This document shows positions 1 to 9,354 of a stretch of 64,000 bases of DNA, one piece after another. The stretch is from Haematococcus lacustris (taxonomy: Eukaryota > Chlorophyta > Chlorophyceae > Chlamydomonadales > Haematococcaceae). A model generated the notes under the pieces. It was not told the origin of the DNA, searched no databases, and was given only the letters and a program-made list of their open reading frames with translations. The position numbers and the translations under genes are program-made. Within the stretch, counting starts at the first letter, position 1; each line of letters begins with the position of its first letter. Location of the stretch: NCBI GenBank assembly GCA_030144725.1, contig JASKMD010000013.1, forward strand, positions 2,318,322-2,382,321, read 5' to 3'.

Positions 1-126
1 GCTCAGGGGCTGCGCTGCCGTCTGGGTTGCCTGATTGGGCTCCCAGCCTCCCCTCACTCTTTGAGCCATGCTCCCCTCACTCTTTGAGCCATGCAGCAGC
101 CCGTCTGTCCACCCTTCCCCTCTCAC

Positions 127-2211
127 CTGGATCCTGGCAAAGCCGAGAACTCTCTCAGCAGGTCGGTGAGCAGCGGGGCGAGTTGGGCCAAGCGAGCAGG
201 CCCGCCCACCGCCGCCTGCAGCTCTGCCAAGCTGAGGGCCTCCACTGGCCCACTCACGTTGTGCCGCAGCAACATTTCCTGGGAGGGTGGGCACAGCAGG
301 GTGGGGCACCGGCAAGGCAGGGCTGCAGGAGGGTAGGGTGCCAGCAGTGGGAACATGGGGCCATACAGGGAGATAGCTGCAGCAGTGGCCACAGCAGCAT
401 TGGCCTGCTCAGGCCAGTGGGCGACAAGTACCGACGTTTAGGCAGAAACAGGTCCTTCACCTGGGGTGGAGTTTTGTCCAGCCCCAGAAGGGCCCAGAAA
501 CAGGTACAATAGGGGCAGCAGGAGCAGTAGGGGCAGTAGGGGCAGTAGGGGCAGTAGGGGCAGTAGGGGCAGTAGGGGCAGTAGGAGCAGTAGGAGCAGT
601 AGGGGCAGCAGGGGCAGCGACACCTCTGCTCTCAATGGAGGCGTACAGCCATACAGCAGTGTTGGCAGCATGGATTCAAAACATGCAGCACCTGACACAG
701 GACCTATGGCAGGCTGACCCTGGCCCTGGCCCTAGGGCACTGCTGTACACATTTAGAGCACTCACAGATGCACTCATCAGGTCTAGCTCAACACCTCTTG
801 CCGCAAGCCCAGCCCCCTCCTGCCCCACAGCCCATAACTGCTCATAGCCCAGCCCTACACAGCCCCCTCCTGCCCCATTCTGCACCCAAACCAGCCCACT
901 CCCACCCCCCTAGCCTTGCCCCACCTCACCCAGCAGGCTTACCTGTAGCGCCTGAGGGTGAGCCACGAGCATGAAGCCCTCCCGGGTGGACACCACATCA
1001 ATGTCATAGCAGGTCACACCTTGTGCCGCCAGCACCTGAGGTCACTGCGTCACGCACAGGGCGGGGTGTGAGCCATGCACATCACACAGTCTGAGCCAAG
1101 CATGATGCGCTCAACTCAGCTTTCAACTCAATGGAGTGAGGGGGTACAATGGTGTGATGGAGTCACACCGACATACCCGTCCATTGGCCCATACCAGCAT
1201 GGGCGGGCAAACATCACACCACCTCCCTCATTAGCCAGCGCAAAGGCAGAATGAGGTCCCCTCACTATAGGTGGTGTTTTGTCTGTATGTAGTTGTGAAG
1301 CCACACACCCAGGTTTGAAGCGTCAGTGTCCCTGCAGCTGTTTCACATGCTTGGGCTGTGACGAGGGCATCAGCACGCCACAGGCATTGTCAGTTGGCAA
1401 TGTCTGATCATGCTGCACACCGGCATCTGCCATGTTCCGAGGATGAGGATGTGGATGTGGATGTGGATGTGGATGTGGATGATGACGATGATGATGATGA
1501 TGATGATCACATGCCTTCCCACATCCATGCATCAGCTGTGATGGCGGGTGTAGGAGCTGCACCGCAGGTCGCACCTGCATCCTTTCCACCACACTCTGGC
1601 GCGCACTGTCCCCAAGCCCATCCACCTTGAGCCGATGAGAGCAGACCTGCCAAAAACAGAAAGGCGGCATGCGGAGCATGTCCCGTGGAGGCTGAGGCTA
1701 AGGCTGAGGCTGAAGCTGAGAGTGGTTTACATAGCTGTAGCTGTAATCCACTCGGTTGTGTCTCCACGCTTCTACCATGCAGCACACGTGCACCTCCCTC
1801 AACCCAACGTCCCAAGAAATCCAGGATATCCCCTGACAGCATCCCACCCTTTCCTGAATCCCTGCCCATCAGCTCCTTGTCCTGGGCACGACAGCAAGCC
1901 TTACAGCTACTGTGCACTCGACATCTGCCTGATCACCCGTATTCAAGTCATTTTCTAGCTGATAATGTATAACAAATTGAAGGACACACAGTGACTGTGA
2001 CTGCGCCACTGCTCAGGTTCATCAGGATTGGACCCACCTTGACGTCTCTGTCACACCACTCTGGAGCCCGATGAGGTGCTTGAATCGGAGCTGGCGACTC
2101 TGCGACCCTCTGCGCTGCTACTTCGCTGTTCTGCCGATGGAAGTACAAGAGCGTCACTCCGCAGAGCAGCAGCAGAACGATTAGCGACGCCCTTTCTGGG
2201 GTTGCGGCCAT
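127..2211 (-). CDS. PLC-like/GDPD-type phosphodiesterase, 5' part (multi-exon)
   Basis: Four phase-0 exons join on the minus strand: 2211-2038, 1646-1575, 1035-943 and 278-127; the gene runs off the left edge. The first exon encodes a hydrophobic segment (LIVLLLLCGVTLLYF, residues about 10-24) fitting a signal anchor, so the protein probably enters the secretory pathway. Exon 2 has a histidine-arginine pair (CSHRLK) and exon 3 has GVTCYDIDVVSTREGF followed by LVAHPQ. This matches the GDPD/PLC-like TIM-barrel pattern: HR near the first strand, acidic E/D-x-D with T-x-DG, then a second histidine. Exon 4 (EMLLRHN...SLAELQ) fits the following loop and helix. Such enzymes cleave glycerophosphodiesters or related phosphodiesters using metal and two histidines. 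The substrate cannot be told here. Family assignment is by motif only; the C-terminal half is missing. Confidence 0.55.
506..615. repeat. 9-bp minisatellite (GTAGGGGCA-like)
   Basis: About twelve near-identical 9-bp units of the type agtaggggc. They lie in the third intron of the flanking minus-strand phosphodiesterase gene. Open frames through it (Gly-Ser-Arg or Leu-Pro-rich) are artefacts of the repeat. Confidence 0.85.
1036..1574 (-). other. Intron of the phosphodiesterase gene with GATGTG/GATGAT microsatellite
   Basis: This intron of the minus-strand gene contains a GGATGT then GATGAT microsatellite at about 1440-1506. No other coding signal was seen. Asp/Val- or His-rich frames here come from the repeat. 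Confidence 0.6.
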
Positions 2212-2363
2212 GCCTGCAACTTTGATCAAGACGTCTCAGGAAAAAGAGTTTAAATCATTCCTCCATCACTCCATTCATCCATTCATTCATCCATTCATCC
2301 ATTCATCCAGTTGCTGAGGGGCGTATACCATATCGCCCATCACCATACTCTACTCACCCCTGC

Positions 2364-4126
2364 TCAGCACCTATGGTTCCCCAGTCTGCGTTGAGTCATG
2401 CCGGTGTCTGCTGATGCATGCGCATTGTAAGTACACAGAATCCTTTCTTCAACCTTTGTATCGTTATATGTGGGGAGCGTCTCATGTGAGACGTTAACAA
2501 AGCCATCCTGGGGGCGGGGCGGGGCGGGGCGGGGCGGGGCGGGGCGGGGCGGGGCGGGGCGGGGCGGGGCGGGGCGGGGCGGGGCGGGGCGGGGCGGGGC
2601 GGGGCGGGGCGGGGCGGGGCGGGGCGGGGCGGGGCGGGGCGGGGCGGGGCGGGGCGGGGCGGGGCGGGGCGGGGCGGGGCGGGGCGGGGCGGGGCGGGGC
2701 GGGGCGGGGCGGGGCGGGGCGGGGCGGGGCGGGGCGGGGCGGGGCGGGGCGGGGCGGGGCGGGGCGGGGCGGGGCGGGGCGGGGCGGGGCGGGGCGGGGC
2801 GGGGCGGGGCGGGGCGGGGCGGGGCGGGGCGGGGCGGGGCGGGGCGGGGCGGGGCGGGGCGGGGCGGGGCGGGGCGGGGCGGGGCGGGGCGGGGCGGGGC
2901 GGGGCGGGGCGGGGCGGGGCGGGGCGGGGCGGGGCGGGGCGGGGCGGGGCGGGGCGGGGCGGGGCGGGGCGGGGCGGGGCGGGGCGGGGCGGGGCGGGGC
3001 GGGGCGGGGCGGGGCGGGGCGGGGCGGGGCGGGGCGGGGCGGGGCGGGGCGGGGCGGGGCGGGGCGGGGCGGGGCGGGGCGGGGCGGGGCGGGGCGGGGC
3101 GGGGCGGGGCGGGGCGGGGCGGGGCGGGGCGGGGCGGGGCGGGGCGGGGCGGGGCGGGGCGGGGCGGGGCGGGGCGGGGCGGGGCGGGGCGGGGCGGGGC
3201 GGGGCGGGGCGGGGCGGGGCGGGGCGGGGCGGGGCGGGGCGGGGCGGGGCGGGGCGGGGCGGGGCGGGGCGGGGCGGGGCGGGGCGGGGCGGGGCGGGGC
3301 GGGGCGGGGCGGGGCGGGGCGGGGCGGGGCGGGGCGGGGCGGGGCGGGGCGGGGCGGGGCGGGGCGGGGCGGGGCGGGGCGGGGCGGGGCGGGGCGGGGC
3401 GGGGCGGGGCGGGGCGGGGCGGGGCGGGGCGGGGCGGGGCGGGGCGGGGCGGGGCGGGGCGGGGCGGGGCGGGGCGGGGCGGGGCGGGGCGGGGCGGGGC
3501 GGGGCGGGGCGGGGCGGGGCGGGGCGGGGCGGGGCGGGGCGGGGCGGGGCGGGGCGGGGCGGGGCGGGGCGGGGCGGGGCGGGGCGGGGCGGGGCGGGGC
3601 GGGGCGGGGCGGGGCGGGGCGGGGCGGGGCGGGGCGGGGCGGGGCGGGGCGGGGCGGGGCGGGGCGGGGCGGGGCGGGGCGGGGCGGGGCGGGGCGGGGC
3701 GGGGCGGGGCGGGGCGGGGCGGGGCGGGGCGGGGCGGGGCGGGGCGGGGCGGGGCGGGGCGGGGCGGGGCGGGGCGGGGCGGGGCGGGGCGGGGCGGGGC
3801 GGGGCGGGGCGGGGCGGGGCGGGGCGGGGCGGGGCGGGGCGGGGCGGGGCGGGGCGGGGCGGGGCGGGGCGGGGCGGGGCGGGGCGGGGCGGGGCGGGGC
3901 GGGGCGGGGCGGGGCGGGGCGGGGCGGGGCGGGGCGGGGCGGGGCGGGGGCATATTGTGCACGAAATGGTTGGGCAACGCCAAGCAATGCAATTGGCAAG
4001 AGCAAGCATCTCACCCTCACTAGCTTACACAGCTTCTTCAAGGTCGCCTGCTTGACCTTTGAGTAGAGCTCATGCAGCTGCGTGCGGTAGTGCTTCTCTT
4101 TGTAAACATGTATCAACTCCCAACAG
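2364..4126 (-). CDS. Unidentified gene, last two exons around a GGGGC-array intron
   Basis: Two minus-strand exons fit together in phase. Exon 4126-4021 encodes 35 residues rich in basic and aromatic residues ([15 protein letters not shown]...[12 protein letters not shown]) and ends at CTA|GTGAGG. Exon 2507-2364 begins after CCCCCAG and encodes 47 residues ending in a TGA stop ([16 protein letters not shown] ... GNHRC). The intron between them (4020-2508) is 1513 bp, of which 1440 bp is a perfect pentamer array. The CCCCG strand of the array supplies the pyrimidine-rich tract next to the acceptor. I do not recognise the protein. Upstream exons to the right are not resolved and may be interrupted by the transposon copy at 4.2-5.1 kb. 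The alternative is that these are chance open segments, but their composition is unlike the surrounding repeats. Confidence 0.4.
2511..3950. repeat. Perfect (GGGGC)n array, about 288 units
   Basis: 1440 bp of uninterrupted GGGGC pentamers. I see no substitution or length change until the final unit, which is followed by unique sequence. It lies in the proposed intron between exons 4126-4021 and 2507-2364. The G-rich strand can form G-quadruplexes. Confidence 0.99.
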
Positions 4127-4334
4127 CTTGGAAATGGACATTGTCCATTATGCTGAAGGGAAGTTGCCGCGTGACGAGAAATAGTCATGTCCTACGCCTG
4201 ACGGCCCTCTTGTGGCAATGGCCCAAAAGGTGGCTCGGGGCTGCGCTTGTTGTCCAGCTGGCTCTGTTAGAGAGAGGGGTTCAAGAGGTTGCTGGGGTTG
4301 CCGGGCATGAGGTTGCTGGGGGGTGGGGGTGTGG

Positions 4335-4811
4335 GAACAGCGCTTGCTGCGCCCAGCCTGGAGCCAGGAGCGTGGCCAGCCAGTGCGGGGCATGATGTGG
4401 TGCCCAGTAGTGCCCCCCCGCAAGCCCCCACAGGCCCCACGCAGCAGCCAGGAAGCCACACCGACAGCAGCCTCAGAGCCAGGGCCCAGCACTCCCCAGC
4501 CAGCCAAGCGCAGCAAGCGCACCAAGGCTGAGCCGGCAGCTGAGCCCACTAAGGGCAAAGGCAAGGGCAAGGCTGCCAAAGCCAAGCCAGCACCACAGCC
4601 AGGCAGGTGGCTGGACAGGGACTGCAATGCAGCGCTCAACATGCAGCGCATTGGGGAGAGCAAGTGGCGGCCGCTGGAGCTGTGCTACTGGCCAGACCAG
4701 GGAGCTCTGCCAGCCAAGGGCAAGGAGTACCCTGGCCTGGGCTACAAGCGGCTGCGAGACAAGCCACCAAAGGCCCAGCAGCAGCAGCAGCAGCCTGCTG
4801 AGGCACAGTAA
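4335..4811 (+). CDS. TnpB/Fanzor-like protein, C-terminal part (copy A)
   Basis: An open frame of about 158 codons ends at TAA 4809-4811. It has RGMMWCP, then a Lys/Ala/Pro-rich linker (KRSKRTKAEP...KGKGKGKAAKAKP), then WLDRDCNAALNMQRIG and a tail with a Gln run. D-R-D-x-N-A-A-x-N is the third RuvC motif of IS605 OrfB/TnpB and eukaryotic Fanzor nucleases, whose second Asp is catalytic; it is kept here. Only one Cys of the expected zinc ribbon is visible (WCP), so the ribbon looks decayed. The first two RuvC motifs are absent, so this is a 5'-truncated or intron-split copy. Homology to the copy at 14387 starts at this codon; upstream sequence differs. TnpB/Fanzor proteins are RNA-guided nucleases, but this fragment cannot be active alone. 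Confidence 0.55.
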   Translation, partial: EQRLLRPAWSQERGQPVRGMMWCPVVPPRKPPQAPRSSQEATPTAASEPGPSTPQPAKRSKRTKAEPAAEPTKGKGKGKAAKAKPAPQPGRWLDRDCNAALNMQRIGESKWRPLELCYWPDQGALPAKGKEYPGLGYKRLRDKPPKAQQQQQQPAEAQ

Positions 4812-5063
4812 TGTGTGCCCCCTTTGTTGAGCTGTTATCAGCTTACAATTAGTGCATGCAGGTCATGCCAACTCTACACGATAGCCCTCGGGTCAGGCAA
4901 TAGTGTAGGTGGTAGGCGGGCTCATATGCCATGTGCACTGGGTTTACTCCACACAGCCCAATAACACTGTTTGAGTCGGATCCAGTTAGTGGCTGCTAGT
5001 GGCTGCTAGTGGGTACTACTGATCCGGCTCAAATGGAGGCCCTAGTGAGGGACAAGGGGGCTG
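4812..5063 (+). mobile_element. Conserved 3' end of Fanzor-like element, copy A, with hairpin
   Basis: About 250 bp downstream of the stop are nearly identical to the regions after the copies at 14857 and (inverted) 27797, so the segment belongs to the element. It contains an imperfect inverted repeat, TTTGAGTCGGAT at 4970-4981 and ATCCGGCTCAAA at 5022-5033, with a loop holding direct repeats of gtggctgcta. Copy A has one more 10-bp unit than copy B. Conservation ends after caagggggctg. By analogy with TnpB and Fanzor, whose guide RNA is encoded over the 3' end, this could include a guide-RNA scaffold or terminal hairpin. That is inference. Confidence 0.6.
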
Positions 5064-5193
5064 CGCTTGTTGGATGGGTTCACGTACAAACTGACATTTG
5101 TGCCTGGCAGCCAGCTGGCTCATGTTAGAGAAGCCGAGCTAAGCCCGGTTGTTTGGCGGGCACCTTTTGCACTGGCACACTGCACCGAAAGAG

Positions 5194-8065
5194 CTAGTCG
5201 TTTGCGAACTTGCTGGCCAAAGCCTTACGAAGTACAACATCTGCTGCCATCGTGGCACTGTTGTAGACCTGGGCAGGGCGGGGCGGGGCGGGGCGGGGCG
5301 GGGCGGGGCGGGGCGGGGCGGGGCGGGGCGGGGCGGGGCGGGGCGGGGCGGGGCGGGGCGGGGCGGGGCGGGGCGGGGCGGGGCGGGGCGGGGCGGGGCG
5401 GGGCGGGGCGGGGCGGGGCGGGGCGGGGCGGGGCGGGGCGGGGCGGGGCGGGGCGGGGCGGGGCGGGGCGGGGCGGGGCGGGGCGGGGCGGGGCGGGGCG
5501 GGGCGGGGCGGGGCGGGGCGGGGCGGGGCGGGGCGGGGCGGGGCGGGGCGGGGCGGGGCGGGGCGGGGCGGGGCGGGGCGGGGCGGGGCGGGGCGGGGCG
5601 GGGCGGGGCGGGGCGGGGCGGGGCGGGGCGGGGCGGGGCGGGGCGGGGCGGGGCGGGGCGGGGCGGGGCGGGGCGGGGCGGGGCGGGGCGGGGCGGGGCG
5701 GGGCGGGGCGGGGCGGGGCGGGGCGGGGCGGGGCGGGGCGGGGCGGGGCGGGGCGGGGCGGGGCGGGGCGGGGCGGGGCGGGGCGGGGCGGGGCGGGGCG
5801 GGGCGGGGCGGGGCGGGGCGGGGCGGGGCGGGGCGGGGCGGGGCGGGGCGGGGCGGGGCGGGGCGGGGCGGGGCGGGGCGGGGCGGGGCGGGGCGGGGCG
5901 GGGCGGGGCGGGGCGGGGCGGGGCGGGGCGGGGCGGGGCGGGGCGGGGCGGGGCGGGGCGGGGCGGGGCGGGGCGGGGCGGGGCGGGGCGGGGCGGGGCG
6001 GGGCGGGGCGGGGCGGGGCGGGGCGGGGCGGGGCGGGGCGGGGCGGGGCGGGGCGGGGCGGGGCGGGGCGGGGCGGGGCGGGGCGGGGCGGGGCGGGGCG
6101 GGGCGGGGCGGGGCGGGGCGGGGCGGGGCGGGGCGGGGCGGGGCGGGGCGGGGCGGGGCGGGGCGGGGCGGGGCGGGGCGGGGCGGGGCGGGGCGGGGCG
6201 GGGCGGGGCGGGGCGGGGCGGGGCGGGGCGGGGCGGGGCGGGGCGGGGCGGGGCGGGGCGGGGCGGGGCGGGGCGGGGCGGGGCGGGGCGGGGCGGGGCG
6301 GGGCGGGGCGGGGCGGGGCGGGGCGGGGCGGGGCGGGGCGGGGCGGGGCGGGGCGGGGCGGGGCGGGGCGGGGCGGGGCGGGGCGGGGCGGGGCGGGGCG
6401 GGGCGGGGCGGGGCGGGGCGGGGCGGGGCGGGGCGGGGCGGGGCGGGGCGGGGCGGGGCGGGGCGGGGCGGGGCGGGGCGGGGCGGGGCGGGGCGGGGCG
6501 GGGCGGGGCGGGGCGGGGCGGGGCGGGGCGGGGCGGGGCGGGGCGGGGCGGGGCGGGGCGGGGCGGGGCGGGGCGGGGCGGGGCGGGGCGGGGCGGGGCG
6601 GGGCGGGGCGGGGCGGGGCGGGGCGGGGCGGGGCGGGGCGGGGCGGGGCGGGGCGGGGCGGGGCGGGGCGGGGCGGGGCGGGGCGGGGCGGGGCGGGGCG
6701 GGGCGGGGCGGGGCGGGGCGGGGCGGGGCGGGGCGGGGCGGGGCGGGGCGGGGCGGGGCGGGGCGGGGCGGGGCGGGGCGGGGCGGGGCGGGGCGGGGCG
6801 GGGCGGGGCGGGGCGGGGCGGGGCGGGGCGGGGCGGGGCGGGGCGGGGCGGGGCGGGGCGGGGCGGGGCGGGGCGGGGCGGGGCGGGGCGGGGCGGGGCG
6901 GGGCGGGGCGGGGCGGGGCGGGGCGGGGCGGGGCGGGGCGGGGCGGGGCGGGGCGGGGCGGGGCGGGGCGGGGCGGGGCGGGGCGGGGCGGGGCGGGGCG
7001 GGGCGGGGCGGGGCGGGGCGGGGCGGGGCGGGGCGGGGCGGGGCGGGGCGGGGCGGGGCGGGGCGGGGCGGGGCGGGGCGGGGCGGGGCGGGGCGGGGCG
7101 GGGCGGGGCGGGGCGGGGCGGGGCGGGGCGGGGCGGGGCGGGGCGGGGCGGGGCGGGGCGGGGCGGGGCGGGGCGGGGCGGGGCGGGGCGGGGCGGGGCG
7201 GGGCGGGGCGGGGCGGGGCGGGGCGGGGCGGGGCGGGGCGGGGCGGGGCGGGGCGGGGCGGGGCGGGGCGGGGCGGGGCGGGGCGGGGCGGGGCGGGGCG
7301 GGGCGGGGCGGGGCGGGGCGGGGCGGGGCGGGGCGGGGCGGGGCGGGGCGGGGCGGGGCGGGGCGGGGCGGGGCGGGGCGGGGCGGGGCGGGGCGGGGCG
7401 GGGCGGGGCGGGGCGGGGCGGGGCGGGGCGGGGCGGGGCGGGGCGGGGCGGGGCGGGGCGGGGCGGGGCGGGGCGGGGCGGGGCGGGGCGGGGCGGGGCG
7501 GGGCGGGGCGGGCGGGGCGGGGCGGGGCGGGGCGGGGCGGGGCGGGGCGGGGCGGGGCGGGGCGGGGCGGGGCGGGGCGGGGCGGGGCGGGGCGGGGCGG
7601 GGCGGGGCGGGGCGGGGCGGGGCGGGGCGGGGCGGGGCGGGGCGGGGCGGGGCGGGGCGGGGCGGGGCGGGGCGGGGCGGGGCGGGGCGGGGCGGGGCGG
7701 GGCGGGGCGGGGCGGGGCGGGGCGGGGCGGGGCGGGGCGGGGCGGGGCGGGGCGGGGCGGGGCGGGGCGGGGCGGGGCGGGGCGGGGCGGGGCGGGGCGG
7801 GGCGGGGCGGGGCGGGGCGGGGCGGGGCGGGGCGGGGCGGGGCGGGGCGGGGCGGGGCGGGGCGGGGCGGGGCGGGGCGGGGCGGGGCGGGGCGGGGCGG
7901 GGCGGGGCGGGGCGGGGCGGGGCGGGGCGGGGCGGGGCGGGGCGGGGCGGGGCGGGGCGGGGCGGGGCGGGGCGGGGCGGGGCGGGGCGGGGCGGGGCGG
8001 GGCGGGGCGGGGCGGGGCGGGGCGGGGACCTGAACCTTGGGAACATTCGCAGCAGCCATCAGCAT
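5194..8065 (-). CDS. Unidentified gene, terminal exon behind a 2.75 kb array intron
   Basis: The minus-strand exon 5268-5194 starts directly after GCCCAG and encodes 24 residues (VYNSATMAADVVLRKALASK then FAND) plus TAG. A short upstream segment, 8065-8036 (MLMAAANVPK), ends at AAG|GTTCAG in the same phase. This implies a 2767-bp intron (8035-5269) that is almost entirely a GGGGC array. The terminal exon has ordinary amphipathic composition and a proper acceptor. The upstream exon is short and less certain, and its 5' continuation was not found. I do not recognise the protein. Confidence 0.35.
5276..8027. repeat. (GGGGC)n array, about 550 units
   Basis: 2.75 kb of GGGGC pentamers with a single irregularity: one unit is a base short near 7510-7513, which shifts the reading frame of the repeat. 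Very long Gly/Ala/Arg or Pro/Ala/Arg frames through it are artefacts. Confidence 0.99.
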
Positions 8066-8069
8066 CTGC

Positions 8070-9354
8070 TAGAACTGCGATTGCGGCTTGCAGCACTTAA
8101 GCCGAACTGCAGCCCGCGGCCCGCTACCCCAGAAACATTTATCGTTGCGGGAACAATTGCGACCAGCGCGGCGGGGTGAACAATCATACTGCAGGAGAAC
8201 CAAGCAGCTAACAAGGCAATGTAACATGACCGGCAATGTATCCTGTAACGTAACATAACAATGTAACATGTAACGTTACACGGATCCGGGCGCTCCCTAG
8301 CCACATGTGCCCGTGCAGCTTATGAGACGCGTCCCTGTGCTCTCGCATGTCCACAAATCTGCACACATGAATGTATCCCACACATGCCTGGGTGCGCGAC
8401 TAGCTCGAGCCTGTGTTTGAGTGATTGACGCGGTCGCCTGACCTAGCCTAAGACCTAGATGGCTGCAATAAATGGCTGATCATCATAGCAGACTTCACGC
8501 AGCTGTCGCAGCCCGCAATTCAACAATTCAGCACAACTCACCGCAACTCTACACAACTCAGCGCAATACAGCACAATCGAGACGGCGACACCTTTTGGCA
8601 TTACTTCTGACATGCGTCTGCTTGGCGCGCGCCACAGATGAGGTGAGCGGCGAGGGGGACAGCTACAACAAACAAACCACCAGATTTTGAACAACATGCC
8701 AGCTGGGTCTAGCAAGTGTGTCAGGGCTTGCCACCAGTGTCTGGCTGGCACACGCACATGCCTAGCAGCTGTCACTGCACAAGCTAGTGCCGGGGTGCTC
8801 ATGCTGCTTGATGCAGGTGGCAGCTGGAGCTCCCTTACAGCCAGGAGCGCAGCACACCGTCCATCAGGCAAACACGGATGCTGCACTGCAACCCCTGTAC
8901 AGGTACACACTGCTGTCAGCCGGCCAAAGCCAGACCTGCTGCTGGCCCCCATCACCATCATCATCACCGTCACCAGCACCATTGTCATAGCCACCGTCCG
9001 TGACTGTAACACCAAACAACCAAGCACCAACCCCACCCATTAGGAGCAATGACCCTGATCAGCCAAACCATCACTCAGCTCCTGCCCAGATCACTGCTCG
9101 GTTACCATCACCGCTACCGTTCATGAGGTGTGGTGGTGATGTGTGATCTCTTCTAGCATGGCATGGCACCGTCATGGCGCTGCTGTCGTGATGTGGATGA
9201 GTGCTGTTGTGTGGCTGTGTGGGGTGGTGATGAGTGTGTGTGTGGTGCTGGTGGCAGCAGCGTGGTGCTGGTGTGGTGCTCATGAGGTGTGGTGGCGTTG
9301 TGCTGCTCATGGGGTGTGGTGGTGATGCGTGTGTGTGTGGTGCTGGTGAGCCAG
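8070..9354. other. No gene recognised; GTAAC-rich and GT-rich stretches
   Basis: 8223-8281 has repeated GTAAC/AACAT motifs and 8515-8580 has cacaactca-type repeats. 9125-9345 is GT-rich microsatellite-like DNA just before the first GT90 exon seen. Upstream exons of the GT90 gene may lie here but were not resolved. Confidence 0.5.

Noticed and set aside
438..717. Ser-Arg-Gly repeat ORF resembling an RS domain
   Set aside because: Encoded by a 9-bp minisatellite on the strand opposite to the gene; no flanking domain.
1323..1679. His/Pro-rich or Asp/Val-rich ORFs
   Set aside because: GGATGT/GATGAT microsatellite within an intron of the phosphodiesterase gene.
2511..3950. Telomere or a GGGGCC-type hexanucleotide expansion
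   Set aside because: The unit is the pentamer GGGGC, not an algal telomere repeat (TTTTAGGG or TTTAGGG) and not the hexamer GGGGCC. It is internal to the sequence.
5067..8100. Reading frames of nearly 1000 codons on both strands, Gly/Ala/Arg or Pro/Ala/Arg-rich
   Set aside because: They are open only because the GGGGC pentamer contains no stop codon in any frame. All frames on both strands are open at once.
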